Assembly (NCBI RefSeq): GCF_003711515.1
Contig: NW_021167081.1
Location: forward strand, 4,139,166 to 4,203,165
From: Sodiomyces alkalinus F11
Taxonomy: Eukaryota > Ascomycota > Sordariomycetes > Glomerellales > Plectosphaerellaceae
DNA: 64,000 nt
Direction: 5' to 3'
Shown here: piece by piece, positions 1 to 11,450 of the stretch
Layout: each line of letters opens with the position of its first letter
Numbering within the stretch: position 1 is the first letter of the stretch
Made by a program: the position numbers and the translations under genes
Notes under the pieces: model-generated
Told to the model about the DNA's origin: nothing
What the model saw: the letters and a program-made list of their open reading frames with translations, nothing else
Database searches by the model: none

Positions 1-48
1 AGGGGCGTTAGGGGCGTTAGGGCCGTTGGGGGCGTTAGGGGCGTTGTT
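1..48. repeat. 9-bp tandem repeat, unit GGGGCGTTA
   Basis: About five imperfect head-to-tail copies of GGGGCGTTA are visible at the window edge, continuing as degenerate GTTATGGCTA-like units to about 85. They fall in the LINE ORF1 start region. The corresponding part of the full LINE (about 37800-37880) is also a degenerate ATAACRCYAGCC-type repeat, so this is an internal LINE minisatellite. The array may continue beyond the edge. Confidence 0.75.
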
Positions 49-340
49 ATGGCTAGCGTTGTGGCTAGTGGGTTATTCGTTATGGCGTTGTGGTTAGGTG
101 GAGGTCGGGGGTGCGGCTCTGCGCGGCTGCTTTGTCAGCGTCGGCGCACGGGCTATGTTAGACTTTTCCTCCGCACGCGGGGGAGCAGGCCTGTTTCCAG
201 GCATTTTCGCACTTATAATTCGCCTATATTAGCGCCTGCGCGGTACAGGGCTATAGATAGGCATATAGAGCTTGAAAAGAGCTATCGATTAATATAGGTT
301 TCGAGTACTTTAGCGCGTTTGCGCGTAAAGCGTAGGTCCC
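1..340 (-). mobile_element. 5' end of a Tad1-like LINE, running off the left edge
   Basis: The reverse complement of this stretch aligns base for base, with scattered transitions, to the 5' part of the full LINE at 37530-37870: both begin GGGACC(C/T)ACG, then share a conserved run through the regions around 37600-37780. This marks 340 as the 5' terminus of a second copy in the opposite orientation; the rest of the element lies left of the window. The copy keeps many CA/TG dinucleotides, so it is less mutated than the full copy. The open frame on the plus strand at 49-297 is only a shadow of this LINE leader and ORF1 region. Confidence 0.85.
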
Positions 341-344
341 ACTA

Positions 345-830
345 TGTGAGCTAAGATAGGGACGAAAGTGGTTAGCTTTAACCTGGTATATATAAGGAAT
401 TAGCCGGGATAATATAATCCTAAAGAGGTCTCTCTCGCTTACGTCTAAGTGGTTAAACTTCCTCTTCTTAGCGTCGTAGCCCTACGAGTTAACGTTATTA
501 ATCGAGGCCTTAGGCCTAGTATCTTTGATCTATCTAGTAATTATTACCCTAATTAGGTCTTCTATAATAGACTTTTCTAACCACTTACCCTTATAAAGGT
601 TACTATACACCCTTTACGTAGCTAGTAAAGCTATACGGGCAGAAACGATACTATCCTTATAAACCTTTACTAAGGGGGTTAATAGGGTTACTTTATCTAC
701 GACTTCCCCGCCTATATACTCTCCTTCTATAGTTCCTAAGAGTTTTTAAATAGCGTATTAGTCCTCCTCGTTACCTACGGTAAACCTAAAGAAAAGGGGT
801 TATTATTAGATACGTCGAATAAACGGTAGG
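345..830 (-). pseudogene. Unrecognised coding relic, cut off by the LINE at 340
   Basis: On the minus strand one frame runs for about 160 codons with only six stops, all TAG/TAA of the kind RIP makes from Gln or Trp codons. It has a plausible soluble-protein composition with Lys/Arg-rich stretches near its end. The two other minus frames are much more interrupted. The frame stops at the LINE 5' end, so the C-terminal part was separated by insertion. I do not recognise the family; a transposon gag or accessory protein is possible. Confidence 0.35.
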
Positions 831-1749
831 GGAGGCCGGTTAAGGGAACAGCCTATCTACTCTTATTAGGAATATACTCTATACGGCTCCTAGTACGAGT
901 TCTAACGACTACGCGTGCCTTAGGGTAAACGTGCCGCTTAAGTAAGTCTTTTACCGGAGTAGTGGCCTAATAGTTAGTTATATCGAGGGATTATACGTTC
1001 GATATAAGAGAAAGGGGGGGGGGGGGAAGGAAAAAAAGAAGGGATACCAAGGGGAAATAAGACCTAATATAAGTATAAACTACGGTAGGTTAGCCTAATT
1101 AGGTCTAAAGGCGTCAAAGGAAGTTAAAAAGAAAAAGGAAAAGTCGTTATATATAAAATGGAGGTTAGTGGTTACGGGTGATATCCGAGAGGAAAGGCCT
1201 GGTCGAAAACTAAGGAGTGAAAGAGAGAGGAAAAGAGATCCTTAGAACTCGAGGTTAAGAGATATTTATCCTCCTCTAATAAGCTTAAAAGTGCCTTTTT
1301 CCGTGATAGTCTTCTTCTTAAGGGTTCCTTTATAGTAGGCGTTACTACTTAGCTACTGCCTATAAAGAAGTCTTTCTCGGTTAGTTAAAGGAGGTATACC
1401 TTAGTCACTACGATAGTGACTTCTGTAACCCGGCGGGAAGGTTCCTAATTAGGAAAAAGACGTTAAAATCCGGGCTTTAATTAGTCGAAAAGATTAGACG
1501 AAATAGCTCCTGCGTTATTTAGTTATAGGCGTAGCCGTGACTTAGGAATAAGGGATCTAAAAGGTGAAATAGTGAATCACCCCTCTATTAAGCCGTAGTA
1601 GGCAAAGGCCCCCTTATAACTGCTTTAACTAAATAGCCGTCTTTATACTTTATAGCAGCGATAAGGCTCGTAACCTCCCTTAATCGCTTAATCCTTCGAG
1701 TATAAAAGGCGAGCTTTCTAGTAGTATCCCTCCTCTTCTTCTTCTTCTT
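831..1749. other. RIP-mutated stretch with no supported gene
   Basis: CpA and TpG are rare and stops are dense in all frames. A poly-G run lies at about 1014-1026. No LTR pair, domain or RNA gene is visible. It probably belongs to the same unidentified element as its flanks. Confidence 0.6.
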
Positions 1750-2880
1750 TTCCTACTATATTATAAAGGCAGATACGAATAAAACCACCACCTACACTTA
1801 TAATAACTAATAATAGTAGTAATAGCGACTAAATAGCTAATTAGTATACTTAACGAGACTAAGTCTTACGAAAGGAAGAAGGTAGTTAGCCGTTAGTAGT
1901 CTACTAAGCCGACTCCTTAGTTCTGGCCTATAGCTTATATACCTCGTAAAACTCGTAAGGAATACTCCTTTAGGGTAACCCTAGTGGATATAGTAGTAGG
2001 TCTTTATTAATTCTATATATAGGTTACCCTGATTAGGTTATAAAGAGGCTGATAATCTATAGGTAAACCCCTATCTTAGCTAGTATAAAGTGGCTAGTAA
2101 GGCCGGCTTGTCGTACGTTAAGTTAGATTTCCTATAGTCGTTAATCCCTAGTAAAAGTAAGGCGGCCGTTATTAGGCGGGTCTAGGATACTCTTCTTAAC
2201 CTTAAGGACGTCGAGGTTAGCTTATTTATAAAGATAAAGGCTAGTAACGGCTCCCCTCTCTTCCGTCGTCGAATCTTTATAGCGAAGGATATAGCGGGTC
2301 CTTAAAAAAAGTATCTTATAAAGATTATCTCACGGCCTTATACTACTAGGGCACTTTTAATCTAGGTATACGGCACCGTTAATAAGGTCCCCTGTTAATA
2401 CTACGAGAAATATTAGATAGCTATAACTAATTAGGTTAATAATAAGATTCTATACCCTTTTTTCGAGTACGTATTAATTTAGGGGAGTAAGGAGTTCCCG
2501 GACTATACTAACTACTAATTTCACGAGTCCGCCTACACGTAGTATAATAATACCCTTCGAAGATAGTTTTAATAGGGTGATTAAGAGGTCTTTTAGCTAG
2601 ACGATAAGTATCCTAGTATTAGCTACCCTAATACTTCTCCTAAGCAGAGTATAGTGCTACCTTAGTCGATTTATAATAATAGCTACCGACCTTTATAGTC
2701 CCCTCGACGTGGCGTTTATATTATTCATATAAAGGCTATTTATTAATAGGTAGCTTACTAGTAACGCGATACTTCGGGAGGTCGAGATCTCCTGGCTTAA
2801 GATAGTATTCCGGCTATAGTTATAGCTTTAGTCTATCGGTATTAGACTAAACTAGGTAGCTACTACTAAAGGGTTAAGGA
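1750..2880 (+). pseudogene. Unrecognised decayed reading frame, about 370 codons
   Basis: A single plus-strand frame can be followed from about 1750 to 2880. Nearly all its stops are TAG/TAA explicable as former CAG/CAA/TGG. It encodes a mixed polar protein with Tyr and Ser-Pro-rich segments toward the C-terminus (for example near 2620-2700, SYPNTSPKQS). I do not recognise a domain. It lies downstream of, and antisense to, the pol region of gypsy element G1. That is the position where the two other gypsy families in this window carry an antisense frame, but no G1 LTR was found to prove that it belongs to G1. A GAAGGGGGAGA polypurine run follows at about 2896-2907. Confidence 0.4.
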
Positions 2881-4299
2881 TAGAGCTTAGTATTAGAAGG
2901 GGGAGACTATTATGTATTATCGGATCTCTCTTCTTGTAAGGGCTGATATCTGATATTGGGAGATTAAGGTATAGTCCCCGAATATAAGGACTATAAGAAA
3001 GGACCGGTTTAGGAGTAAAAAAAGGAGGGGGGATAGGTATCTTTTACGGTGATTAGGGAAATAGGGGCGTAGCTATAGCTAAATAAAGTAGTCGGGGCTA
3101 GATTAGTTAGTGGGTAGTGAATGATAACGAAATAAGCTTCTAAGCCTAAGTCGCCCGTGTAGTTAGGGGAAGAAAGAGCTAGTACGTGGGAAAGTAGGCT
3201 AAGGTAGTAAGATTAAGGGAGAAATAGGTATAAAATAAGGTCTTCTTCGTGGCCTATCATCTTTTCTTTTCCTTTTCTATATAATAATCCGTTTTCTACT
3301 CTACATGAGTAAACTCTACAGGCCTAATAAAGCCCTTATAAGAAGAATAAGAATTATAGGTAACGGCCGGTAGTCGTTTAATTAGGCTAATGAAACTAGG
3401 GAATCACCGGATTTTCCGGTTTTTATTATTATTATCGCCGTCGGTATTATACTATTACGTTTTTCTTTTTTAGGGGTTTTTCTAGCGGGGCTCTTAACGC
3501 CGTTAACTTAGTGTCTTAAATTTACTCTTCTAGTAATAGATATAGTATTAGTCTTTTATTTCCGGATAAGAAATTTACGTATAGTAGGCTTAAGGGTAGT
3601 ATATATAGGAGTGGTTAGGGGAGTAGGGGTATAATATTAGTAATAAGGAGAGCGATTAGTATTAGAGAGTAGGAAAAGTGGCTTTAAGTAGTAGGAAGGG
3701 GAGGGCTTTTATACTTCTAAAATCAGACCTTTAAGATTAACGTAATAACTTAATAAGTTATTAGTATTAGGGTTAGTAAAGGAGGGATTTACGGTTTACG
3801 GCTTATAGCCTTTAACGGTATTTCTCTTAATTATATTATACCCTTAATAACCGTCCCTATACTAGTTATTCCGAATTATAACTCTTTTCTATAGAATAGG
3901 TAGCTTATATTAAACCAGGTATATTTTAGCTTAGGTCCGATAAATTATACGGTGATTAAGGGAATAGAAGTACAGAATTCGAAATTATAATAAAAGAAAC
4001 CTATACTTATTACGGAAAAGAGTATATATAGCAGTATATCTTTATAACGTCCATATAGTTAGGCTTACGTATAAATATAATAGATAATAAATATAGGAAA
4101 AAGTCTTCTAGTCGGGGAAATAAGTCTGGATAGGTTTTAAGTGCTTCTAATTAGGGTAATAAAGGTAAAAGTTAAAAAAAAAACGGACTAGGGTAGTGGT
4201 TAGGAAGATTTATTTATAGGTTTACGCCCTTTATACTAGTATATATCGCGACTCTAGGTAGATAAAAGACTTAGCTCTATTTACCCTCGGCCCTAAGAC
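2881..4299. other. RIP-mutated interval, possible LTR remnant, no gene supported
   Basis: The polypurine-like run near 2896-2907 is followed by TATGTATTATCGG, which could be a mutated TG-type LTR start. A TATA-like ATAAAATAAGG lies near 3231. I found no second copy of this stretch, so an LTR cannot be claimed. No frame is convincingly coding. Confidence 0.4.
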
Positions 4300-4649
4300 T
4301 ATACGCTAGCCTCCTAGCGAGTATAGGCTTTAAAACCAAAGGAAATTAGGGATAGTGATAATAAGGAATAAAATATAGTTTATTAGTATAATCCTCGTAC
4401 TTACTCGGGTTAAAATCTAGGCGCTATAGAATCTATACCTTAACGGTATTAGGCTCCTTTACCTTTTTTAACTCTACTTCCAGCTTTTTATAATACTCCC
4501 TTAATAACTCTTTTAGTCTCTCGGAGCGATGTAAAAGACCGTTAATAGTATAATTAGGGGAACGAATATTATCCTTAGCCTTAGTATCTTCCGTAGGGTC
4601 CTTATTAGGTAAAAGGGGTACTTTAGTAACTTTTTCGGTGATAGGCGCT

Positions 4650-5760
4650 CCTCGAGTAGGGTATATAATCTTAAACTCCTCGCTATAGTCTCGTTTGAGT
4701 ATAGTTTAGTCCTTAGGCTCCTAGTGCTTATCGTTATTTTAGATAAACTTTTTTAGGCGGTTAACGGTAAAAGTGATCCCTTTCAGTTTTTCCCCAGTAA
4801 GAGTCTTAAGGATAAAGGACTTATTATTATAAACCAGTATAAGATCCTTAACTTATAGGCTTTACTTACGGAGTACTCGGGCACGGCTAGCGTTAATATA
4901 GGCTATCCGTCGCCCTTATTATTTAGTGATTATAGTAATAGTAGTATATTAGTCGGTATTAAGCTAGGTAAAAGCCCTTAAGCGAAGTATTAACTTATCC
5001 TTACGGGTTTTAACGCGGCCTTAGTCTAGTACTCTCTAGGTTAGACAGGTTATCTTAATCGGGGTAATAGCCTCATGGCCGTGTTGAAGGAACAAAGGAA
5101 TGCGGCTAGTAGAAGCTCTTAGCGTTATACGGTTAGCGAAAAGGACTATCGGGAGGATCTTATAAAGGGCTTTAGGGTAAACCTTCGACTAGATAGATAG
5201 AGCGTGGGTAATAGCCTTATACCTAACCTTATTAAGGCTATTAGCGCGGGGGTAGTAAGCTAAGGCGAGCTTTCAACTAGTCCTATAATAACGGTTTAGC
5301 CTAATTATATAACCCTTATTCTTAGGACCTTTATCTATAAGGAGAATTATATAAAGTCTATACCTATAGATTATATCTTCCTATAAAATAAGGTAATAGC
5401 CTTAGATATATTCTTCTTTAGTAGTCGAGCCTTAACCTAACCTGTGAATATATAGCGGGCCTCTATAAGATACCACTCTTAAAGATATTAAATATCTAGG
5501 CTAACCTAGGTAAAAGGGAGGGCGGTTTCGGGTAGGTTTATTAAGATTACGAGATCTTCCTAGGAACGGCTATAGCGGGCCTAGTATTCGGAATAGGACT
5601 CGATAAACCTCTAGACACTTTTATAGATACTATCCTAGCAGTAGTTACCGGCGAGGCAATAATAAGTGCCCTGCCTTCCTCGGTGTCCGGACTTATTATA
5701 GTAGGTTAACCTAGGCGTCCTTATTATTAATCTAGCGTTTAGGGGTTAAATCGGCTTTAG
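4650..5760 (-). pseudogene. Integrase region of G1
   Basis: Minus-strand translation gives the integrase core: a block ending LALAYYPRANSLNKVRYKAI (about 5260-5205) corresponds to the third part of the D,D-35-E core. Further downstream, VKDLILVYNNKSFILKTL (about 4840-4790) fits the C-terminal domain that follows the core in gypsy integrases. Frame and motif order agree with a pol polyprotein continuing from RT and RNase H. Multiple RIP stops make it non-functional. Confidence 0.7.
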
Positions 5761-6499
5761 TCACTCGGGTCTATACGAGTCTATCCTTAAGGAATACACG
5801 GGTACCCCTATCTTTAACTCTACTGGCTTTCTTAGGATCTATTCCTTTAGGCACGCGAAAGGTTATTAAAAAGGTAGCTATTTATCGGGAAAACTAACTC
5901 TAGGTAAGGTCTTTATTAAGGATCTTATTAGCTAAGGCAGGGTTATCGAACTGCTTCTCGGCTTTTATAAAGAAGATTCTATTATCCACGAAGTCGTTTA
6001 GGCCTCCTTCGGTATCGCTATTAATCTATTTAAAGGGTATTCCGGGGATCTAAGAGAGTTTATCGGCTATAGTATTCTTAGATCCTTTAATATACTTAAC
6101 GTCGAAGTCGAAGAGCCGGATCCAGGTAAGCTATCGGGTGATTAGGGTACTAAGGAGGTTAGTAGTAGATCCTTTTAACTAGGATAGGAGGGCTTAAATA
6201 TTAGTCTTAAGGATAAAGTAAACTCTATAAAGGTAGTTACGTAGGCGCTAAAGGGCTTTTAGGACTCTTTTTAGTTCTCGCTTACTAGTATTATAAACCC
6301 TCTCTATAGGAGACTAGCGACCGTTTTTATATTATACTATAGCTTTTTTATCCCTACTATACTAACTAAGGATTCTACCCTATCTATCTATACTAGCGTC
6401 GATAATACCTTAGATAACTCCTACGCCTTCGCCGTACTAAATAGTAATTAGAACCAGGGTAGTAGTAATAGCCTTTTTAAGGGCGTTTATAGCGTGTTA

Positions 6500-7560
6500 T
6501 TAAGGCTCCTCCTACTTAAAGGCAATGTTCTTCCGTAGTAGGTCGGTTAGGGGTCTAGCGATAATAGCAAATTTATAACTCTAGACTCGGTAAAAGGTAG
6601 CGAGACCGAGGAATAAATAAATATTAAAGACTATACTATACCTTTTTTAGTCTTAGACCTTCGCGATCTTAGCCTACTTACGGGAACGACTATTGATACC
6701 GTAGACGTAGCCTATAATAGTGGCTACCTTCTATTATAACCGGCCTTTAATACCTACGATAATGCCTTTAGCTAGCTTTATATTAAGAACTATTTTATCG
6801 ATATTAGCGATATACTTAGCTATAAAACGGCGAATTCTAGGTCTAATTAGGGTATCCTTATAGGTAGTTATCGATCCTTTTACTATAATATCGTTAATAC
6901 AGGGTCTATAGCACTAAGAAATAAGATCGAAAAGGATACGGGTTATAATACGTAGAAATTAGGCTACTAAGTTACTAGCCCTTTAAAGAAGGGTATATAT
7001 CCTAAAGAGTCTAATAATAGTCGTAAAGGTAGTTAGATCTCGAGATTCTTTGTTAAGGGTAACCTAATCGTAGCCGGAGAAAAGGTCTAAGAGGGATATA
7101 AGCTTATATATAGCGAAATCCTTAGAGAACTTATTAGCCCTAGGCGGTATAAAGGTATCTTAAAGTGTTACTACGTTAATCTTAGTAGCTAAGTTAATAA
7201 GCCGTATATTACCGTCTTTCATCTTAACTAAGAATTAGGGGTTATAGTAGGCTATATAGCTCTCCTCGATTATACCTTTCTTAAGGCGGTCCTTTATTAT
7301 CTACACGACTATAGACTCTAAAGCTTCAGGGATAAGGATCCCTTTCGCCTACTACGCCTTATAAGAAACCGCCCGAATCTTCTATAAAGGGGCTACCCGT
7401 TTATTAAGGCGGCCGTACTTAGTCTAATCCTACATAATAGCTACCTCGCAGTGTAAGAGAACCTTTTTTAGGAGCTCCTATTCCTTACGGGTTAAGTAGT
7501 TAACGGTCTTTAGGATAGTGTTAAGTCTTTTAGGCATAAGGCGCGAATAAGGTATGATTT
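6500..7560 (-). pseudogene. Reverse transcriptase domain of G1
   Basis: The minus-strand frame contains the gypsy RT block beginning MKDGNIRLINLATKINVVT (about 7225-7170). A Y-R-x-G-x-x-S segment and the thumb region follow (TYKDTLIRPRIRRFIAKYI, about 6870-6810, then KLAKGIIVGIKGR). The motifs are in the order typical of Ty3/gypsy RT. The catalytic Y-x-D-D region cannot be read cleanly because of RIP changes. Stops are frequent, so the enzyme is dead. Confidence 0.75.
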
Positions 7561-8399
7561 TAGAAAACTTTAGTATAATTAGACTAATAAACCGCTTATC
7601 TTCTAGTTCTTAGTCTTCCTCTTTAATTTCTACGAGGATATTCTTCTTCTAATAGGGTTCTTTATTAAGGATACTTCTATTAGACGGAATATCGTTATAA
7701 GGGTAAACCTTAAAAGCCTTAGGCTTCTATATAGTAAAGACGCCTCCGGGATTAGGGGGATAGTATACTTCTTTAATAAGATCCTAGGGTTTCCACCTCT
7801 TTAGCTGCTATAGCCTCTTTATCGTAACCGCGGCTATACTAATAATATTATCCTCCTCTTTCTTTAAAGCCTCGAGCGCTCTTATCTAGGACTTATCCTA
7901 CGTTATCCGGTCCTTCCGAAAATATAAGACGAAGAGGCTATTAGGGTAATTAGGCTAATAGTAGTATAAAAAAGTCGAAAACGATAAGTGGTTAGTGTGA
8001 ATTAGTTATTATTATATAGTCGTAGTTATTATATAGAGACCCTCCGCGATACACCTTTTATATCCTCGGCCCTAATTTTATAGTATTACCTTTAAGGCTA
8101 TATAAATTCTCTGCGTTAGAGGCTTTACCTCCTCTGTAAACAGAAAGGCGACTAAAGTAGTAATGTCCTTATTATCTAAATAAAAGAACATATCGTCGTC
8201 GCTCTTCTTCTTCTCCTCCGTCCTCCTCTCTCTTATCTCCTCCGCCTCTTTCGCCCCCTAGTTAGACGAACCGCTAGTCCTATTATTACTTAATATTAAG
8301 GTAGCGGCCCCGGACTAACTATAAGCAATACCGTCCTCCCCCTACTATCCGATACTTAGATTTATTAAATCCTCCTCCTCTGTAAACTTAGGCTAGCTT

Positions 8400-8880
8400 T
8401 ATCTATAAGGGTGGTTATTAACTTAATGCCTACTAGCGATAGGGATAATAATACGGGTATCCTGATAGGTAAAGTCTATATTAATCTATTTATTCTTATA
8501 AGTAAAAGAGGCGTGATTATCGAGTAAGAACGGTAGGCTAAGAAGTATCCTAGGCCCTATTCCCTTAATTACTATAAAATAGACTTTCCTATACTAGTCC
8601 CTAACCTAGAGGTGCTTTTCTAGATATCCTGTATAGTTTACCCTATCTATATCGTTAATCCCTTTAATTATAGTATTACTTTTCCCGATACGGCCTTCTA
8701 ACCCTAGCTTTTCCACGAGGTCTAGCCGAATAGTATTAAAGACGGCTTCTATATTAAGAACTATATAAAAAAATCCTTTATAGGGTAGGCCTTAGCTATT
8801 TATTTAGTTAAGCTAACCCGTATTATTATATACTTAGCGTAAATAGTAGGAGGCTTTAGTTTATTAATTATCGGGGCGGG
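8400..8880 (-). pseudogene. Retropepsin-like protease region of G1
   Basis: The minus strand reads as an aspartic-protease-like domain of the fungal gypsy type: a segment ending in FNTIRLDLVEKLGLEGRIG (about 8740-8690), then a long hydrophobic core ending PRILLSLPFLLDNHASF (about 8550-8500). The usual D-T/S-G triad is not intact, having been altered near the start of the domain. It lies directly upstream of the RT region, as expected for a pol polyprotein. Confidence 0.55.
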
Positions 8881-9199
8881 CGTAATAAATAGGGCACTAT
8901 TAGGTGTAGGGGCTATAGTCGTGGTATTCGTAAACTATATAGGGTATTCGGGTCTAAGGGGTAAGGAGTCTATAAAAAAACCCTTTTAGGGGTTAAACCG
9001 ATAACTTTACGAGGCTTTACTTAGCTATCGATTAACCTTAGTATCTCCTTATAGTCCACGAGGATAGCTTTATTAGTGGAGAGGATGTAAACTATAGGAA
9101 TCTTAATATCTATCTCTAAAAGGTGCTTTAGGCTTTTCTCGTAGACCTTCTATATAATAGCCTCCTAGTTAAATAAATCAAGGGTATCTTTTAAAGCCG

Positions 9200-11450
9200 A
9201 GGCCCGCGAGGTAGGCCGGGTAATAGTTCAGGTAATAACGGGTCTAGATATAAGGGCTATCGAATTAGGGGCTAGTTCGTCTTCTATATCGGTGTTAGTA
9301 ACTATGTCTATAACCCTTTAGGAGCTTTCCGGAGTCGATAGGGTCTATTACATAGCCTAATTAGGGGAACTAGCTACTTTTAGCGTGGGTTTACTAATTC
9401 TCCCGCTTTTAGTAGTATAAAAAGGGTCCTAGGGGTCGGTTAAAGTGTGTCGAGATATAGACGTAGTATTAATAGATCCTATAACCTTAGTAACTCTTAA
9501 GGCTTACATGGCTTAGTTAGCCTAACCACTCTAACCGGCCTACTACTTCTATACTTGCTTAACTACGTACTTAATTATAAGCCTATTAGTCTTTGTAGTC
9601 TTATAGGGGAGGGTGGCGGGCTAGAAGGTCTTAATATAGAGGTCTACAAGCTCCTTAAATCGGTTATAGAGCTTAGTAGCTAGCTAATATAGTACAAGGC
9701 GTTAGTATAGCTAATACTCGTTAACCCGTACCTCGCTCTTTAGGCAGGCTACCTAGATACGAGTCTAATCTATTACTAAATACTCGGGGAACTACTACTT
9801 AACTAGGTTATAGGCGTTATCGTGGATTAAAATAGGGTAGTTATCTCTCCGATACCCTTCTTAGCCGTAGTAGTAGTAGCGAGCTAGTAGGGGCTAGCCG
9901 TTATTCTAGGCACCTCTCTACTATTATAGGCTGTTATCGTATTACTAGGTCGGGCGGTTATCGTTATATCGGTTATTATATCTAGGGCGGGGTCCTTTAT
10001 AGTAGATCTTCTCGGTATACTAAGCGTTATTAGGCTAGTAAGCGGCACTATTAGCCTAATTAGGGGTAGCAAAGTGTATTAAAGTAGTTATCGTAGGCTA
10101 AGGGGCGTGGTTAAGGATAGTATAAAAGGCGTTCTTTAGATTAGACTTTATAGCGAGGAGGGCTTAGACTTTTTCCGTGCCTATCCTATTAGATAGAGCG
10201 AGCAGTTAGGTAATAATACCTCTAACGCCTTTAGCTCTATTATGGATAAGGGAAATAGTATATTTCTTAAGGAGATTAGCGAGGTTATCTATATCTAATT
10301 AAGAGGCTATAGACTCCTAGACTATAGTAGGCCGCCTTAAGATTATAGGCTAGAAAGCGGTATTATTAGGCTAATTAGACTTAGTTATACTTAGTATAAC
10401 GTCCTTATCTATAGGCTTACCCTTTATTTCTTAGATATCCGTAGACTACTCGCTTAGTAAATCCGAAAGTAGCCTATAGCTCTTAACTATCTTTCTAAAA
10501 TCGGTGCCTCGGATCTTAAGCTTATTGGCGATAAATATATAGATATTCTTACACAAAATAATAAGGATAATACCGTAGAGCTCGGAGTCCTTGATACAAA
10601 TACCCTAAACCCGCTCTGCCTTAGCCTTCTAGATAATAATTTACTATAGTAAGTCCCTAACCTGATACACGCTATTAACCTTATATATCTTATAGTTTAC
10701 CCGACGCTAATAAACCTTATAAGAGAAGTTAAGTTAGTAGTTAGGATCCAGATAAAAGTAGTCTTTAATAAGCTTCTCGACTAGATTAGACTAACTACCT
10801 TTAGCGGCTTAACCCTCTCTAACTAAGTATTTAATAGCGGGACGAATAGACGTGTCCGTGTATAGGTTAATATAGGTAATCTTATCGGCCTTATTAAAGC
10901 GGTTAAGCTTAGTATAGTTATCGTACTACTAAAGGAATATAAAGAGAGACTTACTACTAAAGCGGGGAGCTCTAGTAACAAGGGGATTTAGGGGTACTCT
11001 TACGGTAGTAGTGGTAGGTAGTAAGGCTTTAACGACCTCGGCGATAGTACTCTCTCGGTTATAGCTTATTAGGGCTTATAGCAGCTTAATTAGGTCTTTA
11101 GCGGTAGTAAGGGGCTACTAATGCTTAGGGGCGGCGGTAGTAGGAGCGTTTAAAGCCGGCTAGGTAGTAAAGGCAGGCTCGGCAGGGGTAGTATTAGGGG
11201 TAGTTATTGAAATAGTAGTCGGAGCCGCGGTAGATACAGTAGTCGGCCTAGGAGCGGGCGGAGATAAGGCTATAGCCCTGATATCGTGGTTCCCCTAATT
11301 AGGGGTAGTAGAAGTGGCGGGCGTAAGAATAGGGGGAATAGCCGGCGAGGGAGCCTTATTATTGGAGTCGCTAATAACGATAACGGGGTTAGGCCCGCGG
11401 TGCTAAGTCTAAGTATTTATAGTATTTTAGGTATAAGTATAAGGGGGTAG
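9200..11450 (-). pseudogene. gag region of G1
   Basis: The minus strand shows an Ala/Thr/Pro-rich start near 11150-11400. A capsid-like stretch follows between about 10950 and 10400, with a long frame interrupted only by TAG/TAA. Position, 5' of protease and RT, is the main argument for gag; sequence similarity is weak by eye. Many Ile and Tyr residues are probably former Met and Cys/His because of ATG to ATA and TGY/CAY to TAY changes. Confidence 0.5.

Larger units (their letters stand above)
4300..11450 (-). mobile_element. Ty3/gypsy-type retrotransposon G1, heavily RIP-mutated
   Basis: Read on the minus strand, gag-, protease-, RT/RNase H- and integrase-like sequences occur in the usual gypsy order from high to low coordinates. 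All are broken by RIP-type stops. I could not find a pair of LTRs or target duplications, so the outer limits are those of recognisable coding sequence. A less mutated patch, rich in CA/TG, lies at 5040-5115 inside the integrase. The minus-strand open frame at 9884-10072 falls in the gag/linker part and has no recognisable product. Confidence 0.8.

Noticed and set aside
1..48. TTAGGG-containing repeats at the window edge as telomere
   Set aside because: The unit is GGGGCGTTA, not TTAGGG, and the stretch aligns to the ORF1 start of the full LINE.
49..297. 82-codon open frame on plus
   Set aside because: Lies antisense in the LINE 5' region; composition and homology belong to the LINE.
1014..1026. 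Poly-G run as a functional site
   Set aside because: Simple homopolymer of a kind that recurs at 55220 and 61211; only the one at 55220 sits in a polypurine-tract position.
2896..3340. LTR starting at a polypurine-like run
   Set aside because: No second copy found in the window, so it stays a suggestion only.
9884..10072. 62-codon minus-strand open frame
   Set aside because: A chance open piece in the G1 gag/linker region, with no recognisable motif and no stop-free neighbours.
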